Shown here: one piece after another, positions 53,632 to 63,851 of the stretch
Numbering within the stretch: the stretch's first letter is position 1
How the letters are laid out: the number at the start of each line of letters is the position of its first letter
NCBI GenBank assembly: GCA_039029735.1
Contig: JBCCFL010000015.1
Coordinates: 1-64,000 of the forward strand
Reading direction: 5' to 3'
DNA: 64,000 bases
Source of the DNA: CADEDH01 sp039029735
GTDB lineage: Bacteria; Actinomycetota; Acidimicrobiia; Acidimicrobiales; SZUA-35
Notes under the pieces: model-generated
Seen by the model: only the letters and a program-made list of their open reading frames with translations
What the model was told of the DNA's origin: nothing
The model's database searches: none
Made by a program: the position numbers and the translations under genes

Positions 53632-56352
53632 TCAGCTGACGAGGGCGGCCACGTAGTCGTAGATGCGGCGATGGATCCGCAAATCGTTGAGCCGCTCCCC
53701 CAGCGCCGAAACCTCGGGATCCACCTCGTCGGGGATGCTCACCTCGGCGCTGGGATCGGTCGCCTTGCGCCGGCCGAGATGAGCCGACAACGCAAGCTCC
53801 AGCGACTCCCGTTCGGCCACGTAGACCTGGTGGAGGATCCGGTGGTACTCGTCCCCCTCGGCGCCATCGAGCCGGGCTCGCAGCTCCTGCGCCTCGGTAT
53901 CGAGCGCAGCCGCCCGCTCCTCCAGCGAAGCCAGGATGTCCGGATCGGGCAGCGTGCGACGCACACCAGCCCGGTCGGTGGCCTGGTCAGGCCAGTGAAC
54001 GGCAACCGCAGGAACCGTGTCCCCGGCCGAACCGCGAGGTACTTCCACCGAGAGCGGAAGGATTGCGATCTCAGCCGGGGCCACGGTCCGTGGGTCGCCC
54101 GGGTCGGTCGTGATCTCAACAGGAGCGTCAGTCAGATTGACGACTCGCATCGCTGCACCTGACGGTGTGGGGGCGAGGCTCGTGATCGGCACCGTGGCCG
54201 TGGGGCCGGACCACTCGGTGGCCGTACCGGTGCTCGCCGCATCGACGGTGATCGCCAACGGCGGGTGAGCGAACGCATCGCAGTGGGCGACGAAGGCCGC
54301 CGAACCGGGCTGGGCAGCGGTGCTCGTGACGGCCAGATGGTGGCGGGTGCTGCGCTCGTCGCGAGCGTCGGGCACATACATCGCCGGCCCCGCATCGCCC
54401 GCTCGCAGTTCGAGGCCCGTGCGGGCGAGCCACTCGACGCTGCGCCGAACGGTGACCAGCAGCCGCTGGCCGTCGCTGCGGTACGAACGCAGGCTTCGGG
54501 CGTGCACGATGGCCGTCGCGGCCCCGTCGCTTCGGGCAACGTGATCCTGGAACGGGAACGTGCTCACCCGGTCCACCTCGCGCTGGCCCATCAGCACCTG
54601 GGTCATCTCGTCTGAGAGCGTGGTTGGCAGCAGGTCGGTATCGGCCTCGTTGCGCTGGACGAACTCGAAGGGCATGGCCGCCGTGACCGGACCGTCGAGC
54701 CCCGTGGCCACGTCGAACTCGACGATGAACCCCGTACCTCCGGTGTCGAGGTCGAGCATCAGCTCCACCGTGGGGGCGGCGGTGACTCGGGCCCGGAGGG
54801 TGGCGTCCAGCCAGCCGTCGGACCAGCGCGCCCGAAGATCGGCCGCCAGCACGACGTCGGCCGACGTGGTCGACTCCACCACGAACCCAGTGGGGCTCGA
54901 TGTGGTGGCGAGCTGCTCGCCTGGCTCGGCCGAGTAGGTGTCGCCGTGATCGGCGGTGACGACGAGAGGGCCAACGGCGATCGAACCGATCGTCAGCGTG
55001 CCGTCGGCTCCGACCGCCACTGCTGGGGCGTCGATCGGACGATCGAGCGCAGCGAGCGCACCGTCGACATCGGCGATGGGGTTCAGATCGACGGGCTCGA
55101 CCGAAGCGGGGGCCACGCCGATGCCGTCGGTCCGGTAGGAGAACAGCTGATCGCCGACACGGAGCGACCCGACGCTCGGGATCGGGCTCGTGGCCACCAC
55201 GTAGTCACCCGGGGCGAAACCGGCGGCGATCGTCGCCAGCGAACTCTCACCGTGGTGTTGCATCTCGGTGAGCATCCGTCGATACGAGCGCTCCATGCGC
55301 TCGTGAACCTGGTCGATGCTCACCCCACAGATGCAGTCGTGCACAGCGTTCTGGAGCAGCTCCCGGGTCCAGCCTTCGAACGGGAGCGGGGTGTCGCCGT
55401 TGGTGCCCGGCCGTACCCCAGCCAGCGCGGCCAGCGGCTCCACGTAGTGAAACAGCAGCGTTTCGCAGTCGCCCTGCAACACCTTGAGATAGGTGCGTGC
55501 GCTCAGCGAACCGGGGAACGTGGCCCCGTACTTGCCTGACAGCAGCTCGCCCGACACCACTGGTGCGGTTGCGGCCACCCCGGCGATCGCCTGCACGTAT
55601 TCGAGCGGGGACGACTCGACGAGCTCGATGCGGTCGGGCACGCCAACCTGGAGGTAGTGCCGGATCGGGTCTTCGGGCTCGGTCTCGAGGTCGTACCCGT
55701 CGAACAGCGGAATCGGGAGCCCCTGGTAGTGCGGGGCGAGCTTGTCGATCTCGCCCACGAGACGACGCACCGCCAGATCGGGGGTGCGAGTGATCCCGTA
55801 CAGGTTCCGGTAGCCACCGAAGAGGTTGATCGTGGTGACCTCGCTGCCGTCGGGCCCGACCCAACGGAACACGGGCTCGAACAACGGCACACCGCGCCAC
55901 ACGTACACCGAGTCGAGCCCAGCGAGGCGAAGCAGCTGGGGGGCCTGACCGATGTGGCCGAAGGTGTCCACCATCCACGCCACGCTCGTCTTGCCACCGT
56001 GGTCGGCGACGTCGGCGGTGCCGTAGAGCAGGTTGCGGAGGAGCGTCTCGCCCCCGGTGAGGCGCCAGTCGGGCTGGCTGTAGAGCGGCCCGAGGCTGAG
56101 AGATCCAGCGGCCACGAGCGCGTCGACCTTCTCGCGGTACTCGGGAGCGAGCGCGATGAGATCCTCAGCGGCGAGGGTCTGACCATCGAGGAGGTAGCTG
56201 TAACCCGGGTTGGCCGCGGCGCAGGCGGCGACGCCATCGATCAGCTCCGGCAACCACTGACTCGTGTACTCGGCGGTCAGGAACCACTCACGGTCCCAGT
56301 GGGTGTGATTGATGATGTGGGCCGTGGCCCGGTGATGCGAGGTGTCGGTCAT
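53632..56352 (-). CDS. GH38 alpha-mannosidase
   Basis: A 906-residue cytoplasmic alpha-mannosidase (no signal peptide). The opening IINHTHWDREWFLTAEYT has the zinc ligands His and Asp (HTHWD, residues 16-20), and SVAWMVDTFGHIGQAPQLL carries the nucleophile Asp (about 129). HDCICGVSIDQVHERMERSY is a further family block, and the long C-terminal beta-sandwich domains follow. Members release alpha-linked mannose; E. coli MngB of this family cleaves mannosylglycerate phosphate. The ATG overlaps the stop of the GH63 gene (ATGA). Last gene of the transport operon. Confidence 0.95.
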   Translation of the reverse strand: MTDTSHHRATAHIINHTHWDREWFLTAEYTSQWLPELIDGVAACAAANPGYSYLLDGQTLAAEDLIALAPEYREKVDALVAAGSLSLGPLYSQPDWRLTGGETLLRNLLYGTADVADHGGKTSVAWMVDTFGHIGQAPQLLRLAGLDSVYVWRGVPLFEPVFRWVGPDGSEVTTINLFGGYRNLYGITRTPDLAVRRLVGEIDKLAPHYQGLPIPLFDGYDLETEPEDPIRHYLQVGVPDRIELVESSPLEYVQAIAGVAATAPVVSGELLSGKYGATFPGSLSARTYLKVLQGDCETLLFHYVEPLAALAGVRPGTNGDTPLPFEGWTRELLQNAVHDCICGVSIDQVHERMERSYRRMLTEMQHHGESSLATIAAGFAPGDYVVATSPIPSVGSLRVGDQLFSYRTDGIGVAPASVEPVDLNPIADVDGALAALDRPIDAPAVAVGADGTLTIGSIAVGPLVVTADHGDTYSAEPGEQLATTSSPTGFVVESTTSADVVLAADLRARWSDGWLDATLRARVTAAPTVELMLDLDTGGTGFIVEFDVATGLDGPVTAAMPFEFVQRNEADTDLLPTTLSDEMTQVLMGQREVDRVSTFPFQDHVARSDGAATAIVHARSLRSYRSDGQRLLVTVRRSVEWLARTGLELRAGDAGPAMYVPDARDERSTRHHLAVTSTAAQPGSAAFVAHCDAFAHPPLAITVDAASTGTATEWSGPTATVPITSLAPTPSGAAMRVVNLTDAPVEITTDPGDPRTVAPAEIAILPLSVEVPRGSAGDTVPAVAVHWPDQATDRAGVRRTLPDPDILASLEERAAALDTEAQELRARLDGAEGDEYHRILHQVYVAERESLELALSAHLGRRKATDPSAEVSIPDEVDPEVSALGERLNDLRIHRRIYDYVAALVS

Positions 56353-57623
56353 GAGTCCTGCCCGGCCCAGGTGAGCCAGATCGCTGCTGTCCAGGCGAAA
56401 CTCCCGCCCCCGACGGCCGTACCCGTCATTGGGTCGAAGCTCTCGGGCATTCCGCTCGCCAGGATCAAGTCGTGGGTCGAGGTACGGATCCGTTGCGCCC
56501 AGTCGTCGGCGCCCACGTCGGCCAGGCCGGTGGCGATCATGTAGTTGACCATCCCCCAGACCGGACCGCGCCAGTACCGTAGCGGTTCGAACTTCTCGTG
56601 CCTCGGGTCGAAACTGGGCACCAGGTAGGTACATGCCTTGGCCCAGCGATCGAGCTCGTCGATCACCTCCCCGAGGCGGGCATCCACCCCGGCGTAGGCG
56701 GCGAGGAACGACGCTGAGGTGCCGGCGTCGGCGTGGCGCCCAGTACGGAGGTCGAACGAGCAGTAGGCCCCGACGTCGGGATTCCAGAACTGCTCGTAGC
56801 CCGCAGTGAGCCGGGCGATGCGGTGCTCCACCGCAGCTGGGTCGAGGCCGAGCCGTCGGGTGAGCCAGGCGAGGTCGCGCTCGGCCCGCAACAGGATCGA
56901 CGAGATCCCGACGTCGGCCACCCAGAACGGGCTGCCCTCGGCGATGGCGGCATCGTCCCAGCCGTGGCGGGCGCCGTAGTCGACGAGGGCGAGGTAGCGG
57001 TCGTAGTCGGATTGGTGCGGCCGCATGGCCGCATCGACCAGGGCGAGATCCCTTCGTTCGTACGGTTGAACCCCGGAGGTGTCGACGGCGGCGAGCGGCG
57101 CGTCCCAATCGGGCAGGTTGTCACGCCCCGACTCCCACGGATGAGAGATGGCGATCACGCCCTGTTGCTCGGGATCGCGGGCCCGGTGCCACCAGGCGTG
57201 CCACCGCTCGATGGCCTCCACGTGACCGCGGTCCAGGGAGAGCCCGGCCTCGACCAGGCGACGCACGATGGTGGCGGCAACTGGCGGTTGGGAAATGCCC
57301 GAGCCCGACGGCTCGACCGGAGCCGTGCGCCACACGTCGGGCCCCGGGAAGTACGTGCTCTCTTCGGTCCAGAACACGATGTGGGGGATCATCCCCGACG
57401 GGCGTTGGGCCCGGAACAGCGTGTCGATCTCCGCGGTCGCCCGCACCGGATCGAACTCGGCCCACCCGAGCGCCACGAACAGCGAGTCCCAGTTCCACTG
57501 GAAGGGATAGAGCCGCTCGGTTGGAACCGTGTAACCACCACGGTCGTTGGCGCGCAGGATGCCGCGGGCCTCGGTGGTGCGATCTTCAGGCGCCGCCGTT
57601 GGCCGCGCGGTATCGACGGTCAT
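56349..57623 (-). CDS. GH63-type glucosyl/mannosylglycerate hydrolase-like enzyme
   Basis: A 424-residue (alpha/alpha)6-barrel glycosidase, close in size to the mycobacterial glucosylglycerate hydrolase and Thermus mannosylglycerate hydrolase. RLYPFQWNWDSLFVALGW near residue 38, HPWESGRDNLPDWD (162-174; Asp the probable acid catalyst), LRYWRGPVWGMVNYMIATGL and MPESFDPMTG (Glu394 the probable base) are typical. It would cleave an alpha-glycosidic bond to glycerate or a similar small acceptor in the cytoplasm. Specificity cannot be settled by sequence alone. ATGA overlaps on both sides tie it to the ATPase and GH38 genes. Confidence 0.88.
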   Translation of the reverse strand: MTVDTARPTAAPEDRTTEARGILRANDRGGYTVPTERLYPFQWNWDSLFVALGWAEFDPVRATAEIDTLFRAQRPSGMIPHIVFWTEESTYFPGPDVWRTAPVEPSGSGISQPPVAATIVRRLVEAGLSLDRGHVEAIERWHAWWHRARDPEQQGVIAISHPWESGRDNLPDWDAPLAAVDTSGVQPYERRDLALVDAAMRPHQSDYDRYLALVDYGARHGWDDAAIAEGSPFWVADVGISSILLRAERDLAWLTRRLGLDPAAVEHRIARLTAGYEQFWNPDVGAYCSFDLRTGRHADAGTSASFLAAYAGVDARLGEVIDELDRWAKACTYLVPSFDPRHEKFEPLRYWRGPVWGMVNYMIATGLADVGADDWAQRIRTSTHDLILASGMPESFDPMTGTAVGGGSFAWTAAIWLTWAGQDS

Positions 57624-58711
57624 CCGTAGAGCACTCGCTCGCTGACGGGATCGATCCAGCGCACGTGCTCGACAGGGAAGCGGATGTGGAGCTCGTTGCC
57701 GGGGGTCGGCGAGAACGTCGGGTGGGTGGACACCTTCAGCCGGTGGCCGGCCACGTCGACCGTCAGCAGGTTCTGCGAACCGAGCGGCTCCACCACGATG
57801 ACCTCCACCGGCACCGAGTCGGCCGAGGGCGAGCTCAGCGTCTCCATGTTCTCGGCTCGGATGCCGAGCAGGATCTGGTCGCCGCTCAGGTCGCGGATGG
57901 CGGGAACGACCTCGGCCGGCGGCTTCAGCTCGTGGCTGCCCACCATCACCGATGCGCCGTCCCCCGAACGCACCACGGTGCCGTCGAGGAAGTTCATCGG
58001 CGGGTTGCCAATGAAGCTGCCGACGAAGCGGTTCGACGGCGACTCGTACACAGTGCTGGGCGCATCGATCTGTTGGATCTCACCGTCGCGCATCACGGCC
58101 ACGCGGTCGCCCATGCTGAGCGCCTCGATCTGATCGTGAGTGACATAGACGGTGGTGGCGTTGACTTCGGCGAGGAGGCGCTTCAGCTCGGCCCGCATCT
58201 CCAACCGCAACAGGGCATCGAGGTTCGACAGTGGCTCGTCCATGAGGAGCACCTGCGCCTCCATCGCGAGCGCACGGGCCACTGCGACGCGCTGGCGCTG
58301 ACCACCGCTCATGTCACTCGGCCGTCGATCGAGCAGCTCCTCTATGTGCAACAGCTCGGCTGCGCTGTTCACCCGACGGGCGATGTCGCCACGGTCAACG
58401 TTGTTCATCTTCAGCCCGAACCCGATGTTGTCGCGCACTGTCATGTGGGGGAAGATCGCATAGCTCTGGAACACCATCGAGATGTTCCGCTTTCCGGGCG
58501 CGAGGTAGGTCACGTCACGGCCGCCGATGCTGATCCGGCCGGAATCGGCCATGCCCAAGCCGGCGATCGCCCGCAACAGCGTTGTCTTGCCGCAGCCACT
58601 GGGGCCGAGCAGCACGAGGAACTCCTGATCCTCGACCGTCAGCGAGGTGTCGCGCACGGCCACCTTGTCGCCGAAGGTCTTCGTGACCGATTCGATCTTG
58701 ATCTCAGCCAT
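57620..58711 (-). CDS. sugar ABC transporter ATPase (MalK/UgpC type)
   Basis: A 363-residue ATPase. Walker A GPSGCGKTTLLRAIAG, Q-loop VFQSYAIFPHMTV, signature MSGGQRQRVAVARALAM, Walker B VLLMDEPLSNLDALLRLEM, His switch YVTHDQIEALSMGDRVAVM. The C-terminal TOBE/MOP regulatory domain (about 235-363) includes ENMETLSSPSADSVPVEVIVVEPLGSQNLLTVDV. It powers the two-permease importer upstream; such ATPases can also be shared with other sugar importers. Confidence 0.95.
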   Translation of the reverse strand: MAEIKIESVTKTFGDKVAVRDTSLTVEDQEFLVLLGPSGCGKTTLLRAIAGLGMADSGRISIGGRDVTYLAPGKRNISMVFQSYAIFPHMTVRDNIGFGLKMNNVDRGDIARRVNSAAELLHIEELLDRRPSDMSGGQRQRVAVARALAMEAQVLLMDEPLSNLDALLRLEMRAELKRLLAEVNATTVYVTHDQIEALSMGDRVAVMRDGEIQQIDAPSTVYESPSNRFVGSFIGNPPMNFLDGTVVRSGDGASVMVGSHELKPPAEVVPAIRDLSGDQILLGIRAENMETLSSPSADSVPVEVIVVEPLGSQNLLTVDVAGHRLKVSTHPTFSPTPGNELHIRFPVEHVRWIDPVSERVLYG

Positions 58712-58744
58712 GACGCTCCCATGCGCTCTGGCAGGGTCGGGCTC

Positions 58745-59632
58745 TCACTTGGAGACCTGACCCCACATGTTGAACAGGTACCTGCGGACGAAGAACATGA
58801 ACACGATCGACGGAACCATCAAGAAGAAGCTGCCGGCGAACTGGAAGGCGTCGGGCGAGTTGGCCAGCGACGTGAGCAACAGGGCGGGGAGCGTGCGGTT
58901 GTCGAGGGTCAACACCGCAGCGGCAAACACCTCGTTCCACGAGAGCACGAACGTGAACAGGCCCGACGCTGCGATGCCCGGAAGAACCAGCGGCACCACG
59001 ATGTAGCGGAACGACTGGATCGGGGAGGCACCGAACACCTGCCCGGCCTCTTCGAGCTCGTATGGCACGCTGGCGAACACACTGGAGATCACCAGGATCG
59101 ACGTTGGCAAGGCCAGCGCCGTGTGCATCAGGGCGAGGCTGTACACGCTGTCGAACACGCCGGCCCGGATGAACAGCACCGCGAGTGGAATCGAGAGCAC
59201 CACCACCGGAAACGCCCGAACCGCCAGCACCGAGAGCCGGAACAGTTCTCGACCCCGGAAGAAGTAGCGGGCGATGGCGTAGCCCGCCGGTACCGAGATG
59301 GCCGTGGAGAGAAACAGCGTGATGGCGGCCACCACGATGCTGTTCCACAGGCCGCGCAACACGCCGTCGGATTCGAGGAAGAACCGCATCGTCTCGGTGG
59401 AGAACGGCACGAACGGCAGGACGTTCTTGGGATAGGACCGCACCGTCTCCTGGGTGGTGAATGCCATCGAGAACACGAAGTAGATCGGGATGAGGATCCA
59501 CAGTGCGATGATCGTCGCCGCGACGTAGGTGGCGATACGGCCTCGCTGCAGCCGCCGCCGCTGGCGCTTGTGGAGCGCCACCACTTCGGCCGAGTCGAGC
59601 GGCGGAAGTGGGGCTGGGGTCGTGGTCGTCAT
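58745..59632 (-). CDS. sugar ABC transporter permease (MalG type)
   Basis: A 295-residue permease with six hydrophobic segments. The first is IATYVAATIIALWILIPIYFVFSMAF. The coupling motif EAGQVFGASPIQSFRYIVVPLVLPGIAA (EAA loop) contacts the ATPase. SWNEVFAAAVL follows. ATGA overlap with the MalF-type gene before it; 33 bases to the ATPase gene after it. Confidence 0.94.
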   Translation of the reverse strand: MTTTTPAPLPPLDSAEVVALHKRQRRRLQRGRIATYVAATIIALWILIPIYFVFSMAFTTQETVRSYPKNVLPFVPFSTETMRFFLESDGVLRGLWNSIVVAAITLFLSTAISVPAGYAIARYFFRGRELFRLSVLAVRAFPVVVLSIPLAVLFIRAGVFDSVYSLALMHTALALPTSILVISSVFASVPYELEEAGQVFGASPIQSFRYIVVPLVLPGIAASGLFTFVLSWNEVFAAAVLTLDNRTLPALLLTSLANSPDAFQFAGSFFLMVPSIVFMFFVRRYLFNMWGQVSK

Positions 59633-61038
59633 GACGGCCTCACCTGATCCTGGGTCCGCACCGAACGGAGGTAGAAGACGGCACTGGCGATGGAGATGGC
59701 CAGGATGAACACGGCGTAGGCCGAGGCCACGTTCTGGTTTCTCAGCTCGAAGTACTGGCGGTATGTCTCGTTCGCCAGCACCGTGACGATGTCGCCGCCC
59801 GAGAGGGCGATCACAACAGCGAACACCTGGAGGGCGAGGATCGTGCGGAGGATCAGCGCCACCTGGATCGACGGGCGCAGCAGCGGGAGCATGATGTGGC
59901 GGATGCGCTGCCAGTAACTGGCCCCGAACAATTCAGCCGCTTCGAGGGTTTCGTCAGGGATGGCCTGGAGGCCCGACACCAGGATCACCATCACGATCGA
60001 CGTGGCCCGCCACAGCTCGGCGATCACGATGGCCGCGATGATCCAGTTCCTTGTGTCGGCTGTCAGGAACGCTTGTGGTTCGTCGATGATGCCGAGCCCG
60101 TCCAACACGCTGTTGAGCAGACCGTTGCCGGTGAAGATCGAGAAGAACAAGATGCCGACGGCGAGGTCGCTCATCCCGATCGGCAGCGAGTAGACGTACA
60201 GGAAGCTCGAACTCAGGCGCGTTCTGGCGTGAATGACAAGCGCCATGATCATCGCCAGCACGAACTGGGCCGGGATGATCAACACCATCAGCAGGAGCGT
60301 GTCTCTGAACGCCGGCCCGAAGAACCGGTCGTCGAACATCTTGCGGAAGAACTCGGTGGTCACCTGACCGGCCGAGCCGTCCTGCACCCGGCCCGTCTCA
60401 CCGTCCTCGAACACCTGGATGAATCTCGATGGCGCCCATCCTTCGGGACCGGCGGGATCCTCGCTCGGGCTGATCAGGAACCAGAGCTCGAGCACCTCGA
60501 TCTCGTCGATGCTCACCGCCGCTCGCTGTTCGATCTGGCCCACCACGTCGGAGGTCTCGCTCGGCTCGGAGAAGAGCGAGGTGAGCGGGTCGGCGTCCTG
60601 GGCCAACACCGGGCGGACCGTGCCTCCGATGGGGGTGCCGTCGCCGGCCTCGTCGCGGATTCGGATCCGGGTCTCAGGCACCCATCCCTCCGTGGCGCTG
60701 CCATCAGCGCCGGTTCCCGAGACCCGGAACCACTGCTCAGTGAGCAGATCGGTGGCTGGAGCATCGTCGCCGATCACCTGACCCCGGCGGTCCAGCACGG
60801 CCAGGGCGGTGCCTTGATCGAGGGTTCCGGCTTCGGCGGCGTCGATGTTGGGCTCTTCCAACACCGGGAGCAGGGCGTCGTCGTCGTAGACGGCGAGGAT
60901 GAGGCCCTGGTACATCGGGTAGGCGAAGAACATCGCCAGATAGATCAGCGCCGGGGCGATCAGCAGGTACGGAACCAGGCTGCGGCGCCACCGACGATCT
61001 GCACTGTTTGGCTGGTCCGTCTCGTTCTCGGCGCTCAT
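59629..61038 (-). CDS. MalF-type permease with SH3b-like ectodomain
   Basis: A 469-residue permease, about 170 residues longer than typical CUT1 permeases. TM1 is at about 20-50 (LVPYLLIAPALIYLAMFFAYP). The first external loop (about 55-228) contains two SH3b-like repeats: TALAVLDRRGQVIGDD ... EQWFRV ... TEGWVPETRI (about 65-125) and SLFSEPSETSDVVGQI ... LWFLI ... PEGWAPSRFI (148-207). Five further membrane segments start near residue 246, and EAAELFGASYWQRIRHIMLPLLRPS is the EAA loop. The ectodomain may contact cell wall, sugar or the binding lipoprotein. Confidence 0.92.
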   Translation of the reverse strand: MSAENETDQPNSADRRWRRSLVPYLLIAPALIYLAMFFAYPMYQGLILAVYDDDALLPVLEEPNIDAAEAGTLDQGTALAVLDRRGQVIGDDAPATDLLTEQWFRVSGTGADGSATEGWVPETRIRIRDEAGDGTPIGGTVRPVLAQDADPLTSLFSEPSETSDVVGQIEQRAAVSIDEIEVLELWFLISPSEDPAGPEGWAPSRFIQVFEDGETGRVQDGSAGQVTTEFFRKMFDDRFFGPAFRDTLLLMVLIIPAQFVLAMIMALVIHARTRLSSSFLYVYSLPIGMSDLAVGILFFSIFTGNGLLNSVLDGLGIIDEPQAFLTADTRNWIIAAIVIAELWRATSIVMVILVSGLQAIPDETLEAAELFGASYWQRIRHIMLPLLRPSIQVALILRTILALQVFAVVIALSGGDIVTVLANETYRQYFELRNQNVASAYAVFILAISIASAVFYLRSVRTQDQVRPS

Positions 61039-61077
61039 CGTCCTCCCCGACGCAGTCCAACTCCCCTACCACCCCAA

Positions 61078-61117
61078 CCCGACCCCCGGTCCTGCCAGAG
61101 CAGGACCAGAAGTCGGG
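61078..61117 (-). other. intra-operon double stem-loop
   Basis: GGTCCTGC-CAGA-GCAGGACC (61088-61107) is a perfect 8-bp inner stem, bracketed by CCCGAC (61078-61083) and GTCGGG (61112-61117). It lies between the binding-protein and first permease genes, where such structures favour higher expression of the binding protein. Confidence 0.65.
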
Positions 61118-61161
61118 TCGTAGGGAGGATTCAGTCTGTCGCTGCCGGGGCAGCTCGCAGA

Positions 61162-62592
<1,431 letters not shown>

Positions 62593-62645
62593 GATTCTCC
62601 CCTTCGTAACGGGCCTGGTTCAGCCCGTCATCGTGTCTCGATGTG

Positions 62646-62665
62646 TGTCCGAAACGTTTCGGACA
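62646..62665. promoter_or_regulatory. 20-bp LacI-type operator
   Basis: TGTCCGAAACGTTTCGGACA is a perfect 20-bp palindrome with the GAAACGTTTC core of LacI/CcpA-type sites. It lies between the divergent binding-protein (start 62592) and LacI regulator (start 62806) genes, 54 bases before the operon start codon. Surrounding sequence in the 213-base gap contains no other clear feature. Confidence 0.8.
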
Positions 62666-62805
62666 TATGGTGCCGGGCAACGTAACCCCCTTCGAGGGCC
62701 AATGTCAACCACCCATCTCGACCACGCATGCAGCTCCGTCATCACCGAGTCGGCCCAGAGGAGCCGGGTAATGTGATCGGCGCTCAGAGGAGGAGAACCG
62801 AAATC

Positions 62806-63840
62806 GTGTCCCGCGGCCAACGACCGACACTGCGCGATGTCGCCCGAGAGTCCGGGCTGTCGATCACCCAGACCTCACGCGCCCTCAACGGGCACGAGGA
62901 CGTGGCTGCCGGCACCCGCGAACGGGCCCTCGAAGCTGCACATCGCCTGGGATACGTGCCGAACCAGGAGGCACGCCGGCTTCGCGACCCGAACGTCCGG
63001 TCCCACTCCCTCGGGCTCGTGCTCGTGGCTGGAAGTCAGCGATTCTCCGATCCGTTCTTCGGCGAACTACTGGCTGCGATCGTGGATGAAGCCGCCTCCC
63101 GCGGCTACGAGCTCCAGCTCTCGACACCGCTCGCCGACGAGGATCCGGTTGCGTCCTACGAGCGCGCCATCCGGGCGAAGCGGGTCGATGGGTTCGTGCT
63201 GCTCCGTACCGCACTGAGCGATCCCAGGGTGGACTACCTCGTCGAGGAGGGCGTGCCCTTCGTAACCTTTGGCGAGGTGCCGGGCCCAGGCCGCCGCCTG
63301 AGCGTCAGCGAGGCGTCCGACTGCATCCAGCCAGCCGTCGACCACCTGGTGGCACTCGGCCACCGTCAGATCGGTTGCCTCACCGAGCCGCTCGAGTACG
63401 TGATCGCTGCCCGTCGCTTCGAGTCGTTCAAGCAGGCGCTGGCCCATCACGGCATCGAAGCCCGCGCCGACCACATCGTGCCGAGCGGGTTCCGCGAGGA
63501 TTCAGCCGTGGCGGCGATGGGGCAGCTCCTGGCCTCGAACGACCCGCCGACAGCCCTCGTTGCGTTCAACGACCTCGTCGCCTTCGGCGCAATGCGAGCC
63601 GCAGCCCAGCACGGCATCGACGTGCCCCACGAGCTCAGCATCGTTGGCTTCGACGACGTGTACGCCAGCCGCCTGTCGTCGCCGCCGCTCACCACCCTCC
63701 GCCTCGGCGAGCGGGCGATCGGGCGGGAGTTGGTCACGCAGTTGGTGGCGGCGATCGAGGATCCCGACTCGGCGACTGACGTGCACCTCACGCCAGAACT
63801 CGTGATCAGAGAGTCGACGGCGGTTCCGCCGACGCGTTGA
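62806..63840 (+). CDS. LacI family transcriptional regulator
   Basis: A 344-residue repressor. HTH TLRDVARESGLSITQTSRALNGHEDVA at residues 9-35, then HSLGLVLVAGSQRFSDPFFGELLAAIVDEA and VPHELSIVGFDDVYASRLSSPPLTTLRLGERAIGRE. GTG at 62806 chosen because AGGAGG lies about 12 bases upstream and the HTH follows; an earlier in-frame ATG at 62728 would add unrelated sequence. By position it controls the divergent sugar operon through the 20-bp palindrome, with the transported sugar or its product as inducer. Confidence 0.94.
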   Translation: MSRGQRPTLRDVARESGLSITQTSRALNGHEDVAAGTRERALEAAHRLGYVPNQEARRLRDPNVRSHSLGLVLVAGSQRFSDPFFGELLAAIVDEAASRGYELQLSTPLADEDPVASYERAIRAKRVDGFVLLRTALSDPRVDYLVEEGVPFVTFGEVPGPGRRLSVSEASDCIQPAVDHLVALGHRQIGCLTEPLEYVIAARRFESFKQALAHHGIEARADHIVPSGFREDSAVAAMGQLLASNDPPTALVAFNDLVAFGAMRAAAQHGIDVPHELSIVGFDDVYASRLSSPPLTTLRLGERAIGRELVTQLVAAIEDPDSATDVHLTPELVIRESTAVPPTR

Positions 63841-63851
63841 CCCCGAAGGCG

